Source: Gammaproteobacteria bacterium (GTDB lineage: Bacteria; Pseudomonadota; Gammaproteobacteria; SZUA-229). Taken from it: a stretch of 10,175 bases of DNA. Of this stretch, positions 1 through 6,339 are shown piece by piece; the first letter of the stretch is position 1; every line of letters starts with the position of its first letter. The translations under genes were made by a program, and so were the position numbers. The stretch covers positions 1-10,175 of the forward strand of contig WTCC01000085.1 in NCBI GenBank assembly GCA_013138755.1. Direction: 5' to 3'. Under the pieces are notes generated by a model, which saw nothing but the letters and a program-made list of their open reading frames with translations, ran no database searches and was not told the origin of the DNA.

Positions 1-160
1 CGATAATATCAAACTACGAATGAGTATTTAGTGGGGATTGTTCTTGTTTTTACATGAATAATTACACATATTTAGGGATAGAGTTTTTAAAATCAAAAAT
101 ATTTTGAGTTTTCACACAGTCTGGGCCAACAAGAGACGGTCAAAAGATATTACAAGCATA

Positions 161-186
161 AAAAACGGCAGCCATAAAGACTGCCG
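161..186 (-). terminator. intrinsic terminator after the 56-aa Cys-rich gene
   Basis: Read on the minus strand, CGGCAGTC-TTTAT-GGCTGCCG forms an 8-bp stem with one G-T wobble and a 5-nt loop. A run of six T follows directly (six A at 160-165 on the plus strand). It lies about 37 bases past the stop codon of the small minus-strand gene at 224-394. That position supports the gene being transcribed. Confidence 0.8.
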
Positions 187-223
187 GTATCTTTGCGTAA
201 ATTATAGAATATTGAATTACCTT

Positions 224-394
224 TTACAGTGACATAGTTATTAGTAAATAAGTCAATCCGGCAACCACTAAAACAACTGGAACATAGTGTATCAGCTGGC
301 AAAAACCGGGCAGGTCGCCACAAGATTTTTGTAACCCACATGTTTCACAAATCTTTTCTTTTATTTTTGAAGATTTTACAGGTATATTTTTCAT
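224..394 (-). CDS. small Cys-rich single-pass membrane protein (56 aa), family not recognised
   Basis: The ATG is at 394 and the TAA at 226-224, giving 56 residues. Residues 1-15 are Lys-rich and polar. Residues 16-32 read CETCGLQKSCGDLPGFC, with cysteines at 16, 19, 25 and 32 (C-x2-C-x5-C-x6-C). A hydrophobic stretch of about 18 residues (about 37-54) runs almost to the C-terminus. This looks like a cytoplasmic or juxtamembrane metal or Fe-S knuckle on a single C-terminal membrane anchor. A TAA lies in frame a few codons upstream, so this ATG is the first possible start. A GAG six bases before it is a modest ribosome site, and TATAAT on the minus strand (417-412) could be its -10. An intrinsic terminator follows. 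I do not recognise the family. The small size, ordered cysteines, membrane anchor and terminator argue for a real gene. The longer open frame over the same bases (341-150) reads through the terminator and has no such features. Confidence 0.62.
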   Translation of the reverse strand: MKNIPVKSSKIKEKICETCGLQKSCGDLPGFCQLIHYVPVVLVVAGLTYLLITMSL

Positions 395-440
395 GCTATC
401 TCGAGAATCAAATTATAAAAATATTCAAAGGGCATAAAAA

Positions 441-467
441 GAGGCATAGCTACTAAAGCTATGCCTC
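441..467 (-). terminator. intrinsic terminator with 11-bp perfect stem
   Basis: Positions 441-451 and 457-467 are a perfect 11-bp inverted repeat (GAGGCATAGCT / AGCTATGCCTC) with a 5-nt loop. On the minus strand it is followed by TTTTT and then ATGCCC, which fits a rho-independent terminator for the transcript of the 37-aa gene at 591-704. The 123 bases between that stop codon and the stem hold no ORF that I would defend. They are a long 3' UTR or possibly a small RNA. Confidence 0.75.
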
Positions 468-590
468 TTACGATGTAGCCACAATACCATCAGGTGTCAC
501 TTAGCGCATGACAATGAGGGTTTAGCGGTATTAAGACCACATTGTTCGTTACACACAACTGAACTGTTATAAGAAGTTGACCAGCATGCT

Positions 591-704
591 TTATCTACTC
601 TTGTTATTTTGTTGCCCTAGAGGGCGCCATGCCAAGAGAATAACGACAAGAGATAGCGCCGTTACCACAATCATCGCCGAATAAGTCATTACATCTAAAA
701 TCAT
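591..704 (-). CDS. 37-aa single-pass membrane protein, family not recognised
   Basis: The ATG is at 704 and the TAA at 593-591. The start is preceded by a strong ribosome site, TAGGGGG, four bases upstream (709-714). The protein has a short N-terminus (MILDVMTYSAM), one hydrophobic helix at about residues 10-26, and a polar, basic tail (WRPLGQQNNKSR). The shape resembles small subunits of membrane complexes such as CydX, CcoQ or KdpF. I see no diagnostic motif of any of these and do not assign it. A promoter with an FNR-type palindrome lies upstream and an intrinsic terminator downstream (441-467). Together these make a complete small transcription unit. Most automatic callers would miss it because of its length. 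Confidence 0.6.
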   Translation of the reverse strand: MILDVMTYSAMIVVTALSLVVILLAWRPLGQQNNKSR

Positions 705-747
705 AAAACCCCCTACCAACTCATACCAATATCATATTTAACATATT

Positions 748-792
748 ATTATATTATGAAAATATAATTTATATGTCTTTGACGAATGTCAA
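748..792 (-). promoter_or_regulatory. putative FNR/FixK-type box and -10 for the 37-aa gene
   Basis: Positions 779-792 read TTGAC-GAAT-GTCAA, a perfect palindrome that matches the TTGA-N6-TCAA core of FNR/ANR/FixK-type regulators. On the minus strand a TATAAT lies at 753-748 and an overlapping CATAAT at 758-753. A start site near 741-746 would place the box centre (785.5) about 40-45 bases upstream. That is where class II activators of this family bind. No gene lies on the plus strand that the box could serve before the convergent tetR stop. Which regulator binds is inference. Confidence 0.5.
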
Positions 793-935
793 TATTCTTT
801 ATATTTTTTTAATGAAGAGTGAATGACCGCTGTGGGCCGACCTTGCCCAGTCGTACAAAAGATTAGATGGTCCGTTATATCTATTTTTGATTAATCTGAG
901 AAGTCGGATCAGCGTGTTGCGCGCTATTAATAAAA

Positions 936-1577
936 CTAACTGGAAATAGTCGCCTTACGTGATAGCTGAGTTTTGTTGATACCGATCGAGCGTAGAAACA
1001 GTGTGACCAATTCGTTGCTTAATTCATAGAGACTCAAATCTACTAATCTATCCTGAGGCTGCAGGCATTTTTGAATCAATGCTTCACGAACCATACCTTG
1101 AAACATGAGGCCGGCGCTTAAAATAGTTTTTTCGCGATTGGGAATATCGTACGGCAAATATTCATTTAAGCCGAATTCGATATAGTCGGTGAAGCTTTTC
1201 CAGCGGTTTTGAAAGAAGGCTAATGTTGCAGGGTTGCCTTCGAGCAGGCTGTGCAGTTCGATTTTTAAAATATCAGGGTTTTCTGCGACGTTTTTGATAA
1301 AAACCTGAGTCATTCCAGCGAGAGCGTCTTCGAAGCGTGTGCCGTGATTAACAATTGTGTCGACATAGCTCTGCCGTTGGCAGGAAAATTTTTCCAGAAC
1401 AGCATCGTAAAGAGACTGTTTGGAGTCGAAGTGTCGATAGAGGATAGCAGGGCTAACGTGGACGGCGCGAGCAATCTCATCGACTGAAACGCCATGTAAT
1501 CCTTTATTAGCAAAAAGGCCCTGAGCGGCAGAGAGTATGGATTCTCTGCGTTCAGGGCCTGATAGTCGCTGGCTCAC
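936..1577 (-). CDS. TetR/AcrR-family transcriptional regulator
   Basis: This is a 213-aa one-component repressor. Residues about 10-57 form the TetR_N DNA-binding domain, with the helix-turn-helix around residues 31-50 (VSVDEIARAVHVSPAILYRHF-type signature). The remaining helical C-terminus would bind an unknown ligand and dimerise. The start codon is GTG (1577-1575), with AGGA nine bases upstream of it. An in-frame ATG is not needed. The gene lies 33 bases after the tusA stop codon on the same strand, so the two are probably co-transcribed. Palindromic TAAACG/CGTTTA sites in front of tusA are the likely operator, which would make the gene self-regulating. No clear intrinsic terminator follows the stop. 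The family is certain from the HTH; the ligand and regulon cannot be read from the sequence. Confidence 0.93.
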   Translation of the reverse strand: MSQRLSGPERRESILSAAQGLFANKGLHGVSVDEIARAVHVSPAILYRHFDSKQSLYDAVLEKFSCQRQSYVDTIVNHGTRFEDALAGMTQVFIKNVAENPDILKIELHSLLEGNPATLAFFQNRWKSFTDYIEFGLNEYLPYDIPNREKTILSAGLMFQGMVREALIQKCLQPQDRLVDLSLYELSNELVTLFLRSIGINKTQLSRKATISS

Positions 1578-1610
1578 GGTGACTTGTCCTAATGGACTTG
1601 TGAGGCAGGC

Positions 1611-1841
1611 TTATGCTGCTTTTTTGATAGCAAATACAAATTTGCCTTCTTCTTCGCCACTTGAAACTAATTCGTTACCTGTCTGTTTGCAAAAAGCTTC
1701 GAAGTCTTTTACAGAACCTGGGTCGGTAGCGATAATTTTAAGCGTTTGACCTGCGTCTAAAGCTGAGATTGCTTTTTTAGCGCGTAAGATAGGTAGTGGG
1801 CAGTTTAAACCGCTTGCATCTAATTCTGAATCAAAGTCCAT
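1611..1841 (-). CDS. tusA: TusA-family sulfur carrier protein
   Basis: This is a 76-aa cytoplasmic protein of the TusA/SirA/YedF family. These carry sulfur as a persulfide, for example from a cysteine desulfurase towards tRNA thiolation or other sulfur acceptors. The family signature is seen as GLNCPLPILRAKKAI, with the CPxP motif and the carrier cysteine at residue 14. It is followed by the conserved LKIIATDPGSVKDF block near residues 34-48. The length is close to the usual 75-85 aa. The start is clear: GAGGAG lies seven bases before the ATG. It is the first gene of a probable tusA-tetR operon. No other tus or sulfur-transfer gene is in the window. Paralogues of this family have varied roles, so the exact acceptor is unknown. 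Confidence 0.9.
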   Translation of the reverse strand: MDFDSELDASGLNCPLPILRAKKAISALDAGQTLKIIATDPGSVKDFEAFCKQTGNELVSSGEEEGKFVFAIKKAA

Positions 1842-1874
1842 AATAAACTCCTCATTGTTATTTGTGGTTAAAAA

Positions 1875-1909
1875 TGTATAGCGTTTATTTATATAAGTAA
1901 ACGTTTACT
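1875..1909 (-). promoter_or_regulatory. tusA-tetR promoter with overlapping palindromic operators
   Basis: Positions 1896-1909 read AGTAAACGTTTACT, a perfect 14-bp palindrome. Positions 1882-1903 form a second, overlapping 22-bp palindrome (CGTTTA...TAAACG) with a single mismatched pair. The hexamer CGTTTA/TAAACG thus occurs three times. On the minus strand, TATACA (1880-1875) is a possible -10, and TTTACT or GTTTAC inside the 14-bp palindrome would be the -35 at 15-16 bp spacing. A dimer bound here would cover the promoter. The downstream TetR protein is the obvious candidate, by inference from position. Confidence 0.6.
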
Positions 1910-1964
1910 AACATACGAAAGATGAGCTCGGATGTCAAGTGACTTTAGCCTGGAACAAGCCTTA

Positions 1965-2876
1965 TTATTGTAGGTTTGAGCGTTTTGACCAGAAATAAGC
2001 CAGCGTTGCGCCACTGATATTATGCCAGATGCTGAAAATAGCGCCGGGTAGCGCTGCGGCGACAGAAAAATGCTTAATCGCCAATGCCACAGCTAATCCG
2101 GAGTTCTGCATACCGACTTCGATTGCCAGTGTGCGGCATTCCCTGGCTTGATAACCCAAAAACTTCGCACAACTGTAACCTGCGAATAGGCCAAAGAGGT
2201 TATGCAGGGCGACGGCTAACAAGAGGCTAAGTCCTAGCTTGCTGAATTGGTCCGCATTAAGCGCGGTAATGATGGCGATGATGAGGATGATTGCGCTAGT
2301 TGCAACAAGTGGAAGATAGGCTTCGATAGTATTAATTCTGTCGCTGTAGAAATGCTTAAGTGCTAAACCCAGGCCTACAGGAGCAATGACGATAGTTAGT
2401 ATGCTGATCAGCATTTTTCCTGTGGGTACGTCTATCGCTGTGTCGGCGAGTAATAGGGTGATAGCTGGCGTTAGTGCGACTGCTAATATCGTTGAAAGTG
2501 TGGTCAGACTAATCGATAGCGCAACATTACCTCGTGCCAGATAAGTGATGACATTAGAAGCGGTTCCACCCGGACAGGTGCCGACGAGTATCATGCCAAT
2601 CGTTAGCGCTGGATCTAGCTGTAGTAGGTTAGCCAGGAGTAACGCCGTTATCGGCATTATGGTGTACTGCAACACGAGCCCGGTAAAAATCAATTTGGGC
2701 ATGGTAAGAATTCGCTTGAAGTCTGCGATGCTTAAAGTCAGCCCCATGCTGAACATAATAATCGTTAGTAGAGGGATGATGCTGAATTTCATCTCTGCAA
2801 ATGGTGCAGGGATATTGTAAGCGATGAGGGATAAGGCAATTGCCCACAGAGGAAACAGTCGAATAAATAAATCCAT
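1965..2876 (-). CDS. bile acid:sodium symporter (BASS/SBF) family transporter
   Basis: This is a 303-aa inner-membrane protein with about nine to ten hydrophobic helices. It belongs to the SBF family, sodium-coupled carriers of organic anions. Recognisable family blocks are MGLTLSIADF (44-53), the core GTCPGGTASNVITYLARGN (99-117), EVGMQNSGLAVALA (253-266) and IFSIWHNISG (280-289). The length is usual for bacterial members. The start is ATG at 2876, with no strong ribosome site. The gene begins 23 bases after the stop codon of the Rieske gene on the same strand, so translation probably follows from that transcript. The substrate cannot be read from the sequence; bacterial members carry bile acids, pantothenate, keto acids or other anions. 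Confidence 0.9.
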   Translation of the reverse strand: MDLFIRLFPLWAIALSLIAYNIPAPFAEMKFSIIPLLTIIMFSMGLTLSIADFKRILTMPKLIFTGLVLQYTIMPITALLLANLLQLDPALTIGMILVGTCPGGTASNVITYLARGNVALSISLTTLSTILAVALTPAITLLLADTAIDVPTGKMLISILTIVIAPVGLGLALKHFYSDRINTIEAYLPLVATSAIILIIAIITALNADQFSKLGLSLLLAVALHNLFGLFAGYSCAKFLGYQARECRTLAIEVGMQNSGLAVALAIKHFSVAAALPGAIFSIWHNISGATLAYFWSKRSNLQ

Positions 2877-2899
2877 AGACGGTCTGTTGCTAAATCGAA

Positions 2900-3232
2900 C
2901 TATAGAACGAGGTGGATTTCATCTGCCTGTATCGAAATGGTTAGAGCTTGCAGGCTATCTCCAGAGCAAGGGCCTGCGATACATTCACCAGAATCGATAG
3001 TAAATAACGCGTCATGTGTTGCGCATTGAATTAGCTCTTTGTCTAGATCAAGAAACTGATCTTCTTGCCATTCGAGACTGGCACCAGTGTGCGGACACTT
3101 GTTGTAGTAAGCAAAAAAGTTACCGTTTTTATGAATCAAAAAAATAGACTGGGTTTTTCGTTTGATTTTTACCTCAAAGCTTTTGCTGCCAGGGTCTTCG
3201 ATATCGGTTGTTTTGCAGAGAATGTGTGACAC
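2900..3232 (-). CDS. Rieske [2Fe-2S] domain protein (small ferredoxin-like)
   Basis: From the GTG at 3232 this is a 110-aa protein that is almost entirely one Rieske domain. The first cluster-binding pair is in NKCPHTGASLEW (C-x-H), and the second in IQCATHDALF (C-x2-H), about 17 residues later. GECIAGPCSGDSLQAL follows, as in small gammaproteobacterial Rieske proteins. It would be a soluble electron-transfer protein; its partner is unknown. The frame stays open up to a TTG at 3274, which would give 124 aa. I prefer the GTG for two reasons: the family normally starts just before LCKTTDIEDPG, and an extended -10 (TGTTATACT at 3273-3265) would place the mRNA start downstream of the TTG. No clear ribosome site precedes the GTG. 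The transporter gene follows after 23 bases. Confidence 0.85.
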   Translation of the reverse strand: MSHILCKTTDIEDPGSKSFEVKIKRKTQSIFLIHKNGNFFAYYNKCPHTGASLEWQEDQFLDLDKELIQCATHDALFTIDSGECIAGPCSGDSLQALTISIQADEIHLVL

Positions 3233-3264
3233 GACGTATGATAGAGTAGCTTGAGAAGGGGGGT

Positions 3265-3273
3265 AGTATAACA
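3265..3273 (-). promoter_or_regulatory. putative extended -10 promoter of the Rieske-transporter pair
   Basis: Read on the minus strand the bases are TGTTATACT, a TGn-TATAAT type extended -10. There is no good -35 at the usual distance, which extended -10 promoters tolerate. Transcription would begin near 3258, between the two candidate starts of the Rieske gene. It lies in the short divergent gap shared with rmuC. Confidence 0.4.
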
Positions 3274-3320
3274 AACCTGCATTAATCCTCGCTTTAGCAT
3301 TAAAAACTTATTCGAGAATT

Positions 3321-4592
3321 ATGGAAATCAGCGACGTTGAAATTGTGGTTATCGCCTTGTTGGGCACATTATTGATTGTGTTGATTGCTATGTTCTTTCG
3401 CTTGAATAAAAAATTTAGCGAGCAAGAGTTTAAAACAGCAGAGCAGACAAGGGCTAATCAGCAGTTGCAGGACAGTTTCCAGCAGACGAGGTCAGCATTA
3501 CTTGAAGCGCAAGGTAACTCGCAGTCAAAGATGGAGCAACGTTTTGGTGAGGTGCAGCATGCATTAGAAAAACGTCTGGGAGAAATGTCGCAAGTTTCAG
3601 TCGAGCGTTTTGGTGGAATGCAACAAAGTATAGAGAAACGTCTGGGCGAGATGTCAAAAGACAGTATCGAGAGTTTTGCAAAGTCGAATAATGAATTACA
3701 TGAACTTCTGCAGAAAAGGCTGAACGATATCAGTGGGCAAGTAGAGCAGCGGTTAGATAAGGGATTTGAGAAAACCACGGAAACTTTTACCGATGTCGTC
3801 AAGCGCCTGGCTCTAATTGACGAAGCACAAAAACGTATAACCGAGCTTTCCAGTAACGTGGTCAGTCTACAAGAAGTGCTAACAGATAAGCGCTCGCGTG
3901 GTGCTTTCGGTGAAGTGCAGATGGCCGGTTTGATCAGTAATGTTATGCCTGAAGGTAGCTATGCATTGCAGCATACATTGAGTAATAGCACCCGTGTTGA
4001 TTGCATGATGTTTTTGCCGGAACCAACAGGGCATATCGCAATCGATTCTAAATTTCCTCTCGATTCTTTTCAGAAGATGATGGATAACGACGCAACCGAT
4101 ATCGATCGTACGAAGGCTGAAAAACAATTCCGCCTTGATATTAAAAAGCACATCAAAGATATCTCAGAGAAGTACATCATCGAAGGAGAGACAGCGGATG
4201 GTGCCATCATGTTTATACCTGCTGAAGCGGTATTCGCAGAAATACACGCGCATCAGCCTAAGCTGGTTGATGAAGCGCAACGCGCTCGGGTGTGGATGGT
4301 GTCACCCACGACATTGATGGCCATATTAACGACCGCGCGAGCGGTATTAAAAGATTCCGCTACTCGTAAGCAGGTGCACGTTATACAAGAGCATCTGATT
4401 AATTTATCCAAAGATTTTGATCGCTTTAGAAAGCGCATGGATAATCTGTCCAAACATATTCAGCAGGCTAACAAAGATGTTGAAGAAGTTAATATTTCCG
4501 CAACCAAGATAAGTGGTCGCTTTGAGAAAATAGAAAAAGTAGAGATCAAGCGAGAAGATGTTGAATTGTTAGACGAGAGTTCCAGCAACTAA
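3321..4592 (+). CDS. rmuC: DNA recombination protein RmuC
   Basis: This is a 423-aa member of the RmuC family. In E. coli the family limits recombination at inverted repeats; a nuclease fold has been predicted. An N-terminal membrane helix spans residues 7-26. A long coiled coil (about 30-190) contains two near-identical repeats of about 22 residues (72-94 and 95-116), each with a copy of EKRLGEMS. The RmuC domain occupies about 190-400. Its blocks are RGAFGEVQM (193-201), the predicted catalytic-type HIAIDSKFPLDSF (238-250), GAIMFIPAEAVFAEI (294-308) and VSPTTLMAIL (327-336). The protein is somewhat shorter than the 475 aa of E. coli RmuC. The ATG at 3321 has only a weak GAG upstream. The AI-2E-family gene follows after 28 bases. 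Confidence 0.94.
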   Translation: MEISDVEIVVIALLGTLLIVLIAMFFRLNKKFSEQEFKTAEQTRANQQLQDSFQQTRSALLEAQGNSQSKMEQRFGEVQHALEKRLGEMSQVSVERFGGMQQSIEKRLGEMSKDSIESFAKSNNELHELLQKRLNDISGQVEQRLDKGFEKTTETFTDVVKRLALIDEAQKRITELSSNVVSLQEVLTDKRSRGAFGEVQMAGLISNVMPEGSYALQHTLSNSTRVDCMMFLPEPTGHIAIDSKFPLDSFQKMMDNDATDIDRTKAEKQFRLDIKKHIKDISEKYIIEGETADGAIMFIPAEAVFAEIHAHQPKLVDEAQRARVWMVSPTTLMAILTTARAVLKDSATRKQVHVIQEHLINLSKDFDRFRKRMDNLSKHIQQANKDVEEVNISATKISGRFEKIEKVEIKREDVELLDESSSN

Positions 4593-4620
4593 AGATAACG
4601 ATGAGATACGGAGAATCATT

Positions 4621-5658
4621 ATGACGAGTTCGTTTTCATCAGTATCGCGCATGATAATTGTTAGTGCTGCTGTTCTGGTTATCGTGGCTGGTATGAAACA
4701 ATCGGCATCGCTTATCGTTCCCTTTTTGCTTTCAGTTTTTATCGCTGTTATCAGTTTTCCCTTGATGAGTAAATTGCAGCAGGCAGGGTTGCCTAAAGGC
4801 CTGGCTCTAATGTCTGTTATGTCACTGGTTATCTCGATAGGTGTTGGTCTGACATTATTGATAGGTAGTTCTATTACTGATTTCAGTCAGATGATGCCGG
4901 TGTACCAGGAAAAAATATCAGCCGAATGGGCACATGTTTTTCAGTGGTTGAGTGATCATGGTTTCTCGGTCACAGGTGCTATCAAGGAGGCGATTGATCC
5001 ATCGGCGGCTGTGGGATTGATGTCATCCATACTAAAAGGTTTTGGCAATGTATTAAAGGATTCTTTTTTAATATTATTAACGGTAGCATTCATTTTGATG
5101 GAGGCAGCTGGTTTTACCCAGAAGCTGTTGAAGCTGAATGCAGTTGACTCGGGTCAATCTGATACTGCTAAAGAAGCGTTCTCTCAAGTGTTTGTTGAAA
5201 AGCTCAGAAGTTATATGAGCATGAAGACCGCAATCAGTATGGTGACGGGTCTTATTATCGGTGTTTCGTTATGGTTGATCGGTGTTGACTATCCGGTTCT
5301 GTGGGGAGTGCTGGCTTTCATGCTCAACTTTGTACCGAATATAGGTTCGATTATTGCAGCTGTGCCAGCGGTTATGCTAACGCTGGTTCAGCTTGGGTTG
5401 GCGCCAGCCTTTCTGGTTGCTGCTGTGTATGTTGCGGTTAATGTCATTATCGGAAGTATCGTTGAACCAAAATACATGGGTAAGGGATTAGGCTTGTCGA
5501 CATTGGTGGTGTTCGTGTCGTTAGTGTTTTGGGGGTGGGTGCTAGGGCCAGTTGGTATGCTGTTATCTGTGCCGTTAACGATTACGGTTAAGCTTGCTTT
5601 AGATAGCAAACCTGAGACACAACGGCTGGGTCATTTGCTAGGTCCGGTAGAAGGGTAG
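4621..5658 (+). CDS. AI-2E family transporter (PerM/TqsA-like permease)
   Basis: This is a 345-aa integral membrane protein of the AI-2E exporter family (Pfam PF01594). Hydrophobic segments lie around 10-45, 58-85, 143-163, 203-225 and 226-325. The central polar region (about 86-142) is typical of the family. Diagnostic blocks are LNFVPNIGSIIAAVPAV (235-251), EPKYMGKGLGLSTLVVF (282-298), and WGWVLGPVGMLLSVPLT (304-320). GGAG eight bases before the ATG supports the start. It sits in a run with rmuC (28-base gap) and the DUF3565 gene (9-base gap), so the three are probably one operon. The family name reflects TqsA. Many members move other substrates, including Na+ or K+ in antiport, so the cargo is not assigned. 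Confidence 0.92.
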   Translation: MTSSFSSVSRMIIVSAAVLVIVAGMKQSASLIVPFLLSVFIAVISFPLMSKLQQAGLPKGLALMSVMSLVISIGVGLTLLIGSSITDFSQMMPVYQEKISAEWAHVFQWLSDHGFSVTGAIKEAIDPSAAVGLMSSILKGFGNVLKDSFLILLTVAFILMEAAGFTQKLLKLNAVDSGQSDTAKEAFSQVFVEKLRSYMSMKTAISMVTGLIIGVSLWLIGVDYPVLWGVLAFMLNFVPNIGSIIAAVPAVMLTLVQLGLAPAFLVAAVYVAVNVIIGSIVEPKYMGKGLGLSTLVVFVSLVFWGWVLGPVGMLLSVPLTITVKLALDSKPETQRLGHLLGPVEG

Positions 5659-5667
5659 TCTGCAGAG

Positions 5668-5862
5668 ATGAAGCAGCAGATTAAGGGGTTCCATCAGGAT
5701 GAGTTTCAGCATTGGGTAGCTGATCTGGTCTGCGGTCATGCCCAGCACGTGAGGCATGATCCGCCATGGCAAAGTCGACCCTGGGTTGTTTCAGTACAGG
5801 GCAGGCAGGAAAAGATTGGTTTTAAGCTGGATTGTATCGATTGTGATAAAGATAAGGCTTGA
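5668..5862 (+). CDS. DUF3565 family small zinc-ribbon-like protein
   Basis: This is a 64-aa soluble protein that I recognise as DUF3565 by its pattern. It has GFHQDEFQHWVADLVCGH near the start, then QHVRHDPPWQSRPWV, and a C-terminal CIDC pair. Cysteines 22, 56 and 59 with histidines 24, 27 and 30 could hold a metal ion; that is inference. The function of the family is not known to me. It starts nine bases after the permease stop codon, with only a weak AGAG in front, so it is probably translated as part of the rmuC operon. Its TGA ends one base before the stop codon of the convergent PilZ gene. Confidence 0.85.
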   Translation: MKQQIKGFHQDEFQHWVADLVCGHAQHVRHDPPWQSRPWVVSVQGRQEKIGFKLDCIDCDKDKA

Positions 5863-5863
5863 G

Positions 5864-6145
5864 TTAAGCCCCGTCTATTTCTATAAAAGCAACGGCGATA
5901 CCGCCTTCGGTATGACGAACGATAATCGCATCTTTTGCCGTTTCGTCAAAATTCGCTAATGGGTTCTTAAAGCGCAGGGTGACCATTTCACCCATAGGAT
6001 AATGTTCTGTGTTGTCTAGTTGCATGAACAGCCCGCCATGACTCATGTCGCGAGTGATGACCGTTCGAGGGTCATCTTCGAGAAAATTAAGTTCTACCTC
6101 AATCTGTATTTCCTGACGTGGAAACTGACGCTTGTTATCTGACAT
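5864..6145 (-). CDS. PilZ domain protein (probable c-di-GMP receptor)
   Basis: This is a 93-aa single-domain PilZ protein from the ATG at 6145. Both c-di-GMP-binding motifs are intact: RxxxR at residues 6-10 (RQFPR) and DxSxxG at 33-38 (DMSHGG). That predicts real ligand binding rather than a degenerate PilZ. It would be a stand-alone cytoplasmic adaptor that passes on the c-di-GMP signal; its target is unknown. A GTG three codons upstream (6154) is an alternative start giving 96 aa. Neither start has a strong ribosome site. I chose the ATG because the protein then begins MSDNKRQFPR, as many PilZ proteins do. It converges on the DUF3565 gene with a one-base gap and no room for a terminator between them. 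Confidence 0.88.
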   Translation of the reverse strand: MSDNKRQFPRQEIQIEVELNFLEDDPRTVITRDMSHGGLFMQLDNTEHYPMGEMVTLRFKNPLANFDETAKDAIIVRHTEGGIAVAFIEIDGA

Positions 6146-6243
6146 AATGTGCACGCTAAAGCTAGATTCGTTAACACAATAATAGACTCAACACTGGAAA
6201 ATACCAGATTATTTGGATTATGTTTGTGCAGAAAAATTATTTT

Positions 6244-6270
6244 TTGACAAAACAGACTAAACTGTATTTT
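6244..6270 (+). promoter_or_regulatory. weak candidate promoter for the DUF3530 gene
   Basis: A perfect TTGACA lies at 6244-6249. TATTTT at 6265-6270 gives a 15-base spacer, shorter than the ideal 17. This is the best sigma70-like pair in the 180-base gap between the divergent PilZ and hydrolase genes. Confidence 0.3.
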
Positions 6271-6302
6271 TACGATTTCATGGTAGTAAAAAAACAGTAT
6301 CT

Positions 6303-6339
6303 ATAGTGATATAGATATTAGCGGTAAGGTGATCACTAT
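6303..6339 (+). promoter_or_regulatory. start-codon-covering hairpin in the DUF3530 leader
   Basis: ATAGTGAT (6303-6310) and ATCACTAT (6332-6339) are perfect 8-bp inverted repeats. In the mRNA the right arm includes the first two bases of the start codon at 6338. The ribosome site AAGGTG lies in the 21-base loop. Such a fold could lower translation initiation, for example in a temperature-dependent way. The arms are AT-rich and could be chance. Confidence 0.3.

Noticed and set aside
150..341. 63-residue open frame on the minus strand
   Set aside because: It reads through the terminator at 161-186 and overlaps the better-supported 56-aa gene in another frame. Its peptide has no coherent pattern.
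833..849. TGGGC-N7-GCCCA stem downstream of tetR as a terminator
   Set aside because: The stem is only 5 bp and no T run follows on either strand.
3233..3274. TTG at 3274 as the start of the Rieske gene
   Set aside because: An extended -10 overlaps it, it has no spaced ribosome site, and the added 14 residues are outside the usual family length.
3454..3802. Open frames of 75 and 114 residues on the minus strand
   Set aside because: They are antisense to the repetitive coiled-coil part of rmuC. Their Ser/Cys-rich peptides come from the opposite strand of Lys/Glu-rich coding sequence.
6194..6207. CTGG-N6-CCAG palindrome between the PilZ and DUF3530 genes
   Set aside because: Four-base arms are too short to be more than chance, and it matches no operator I know (the LexA box has CTGT-N8-ACAG).
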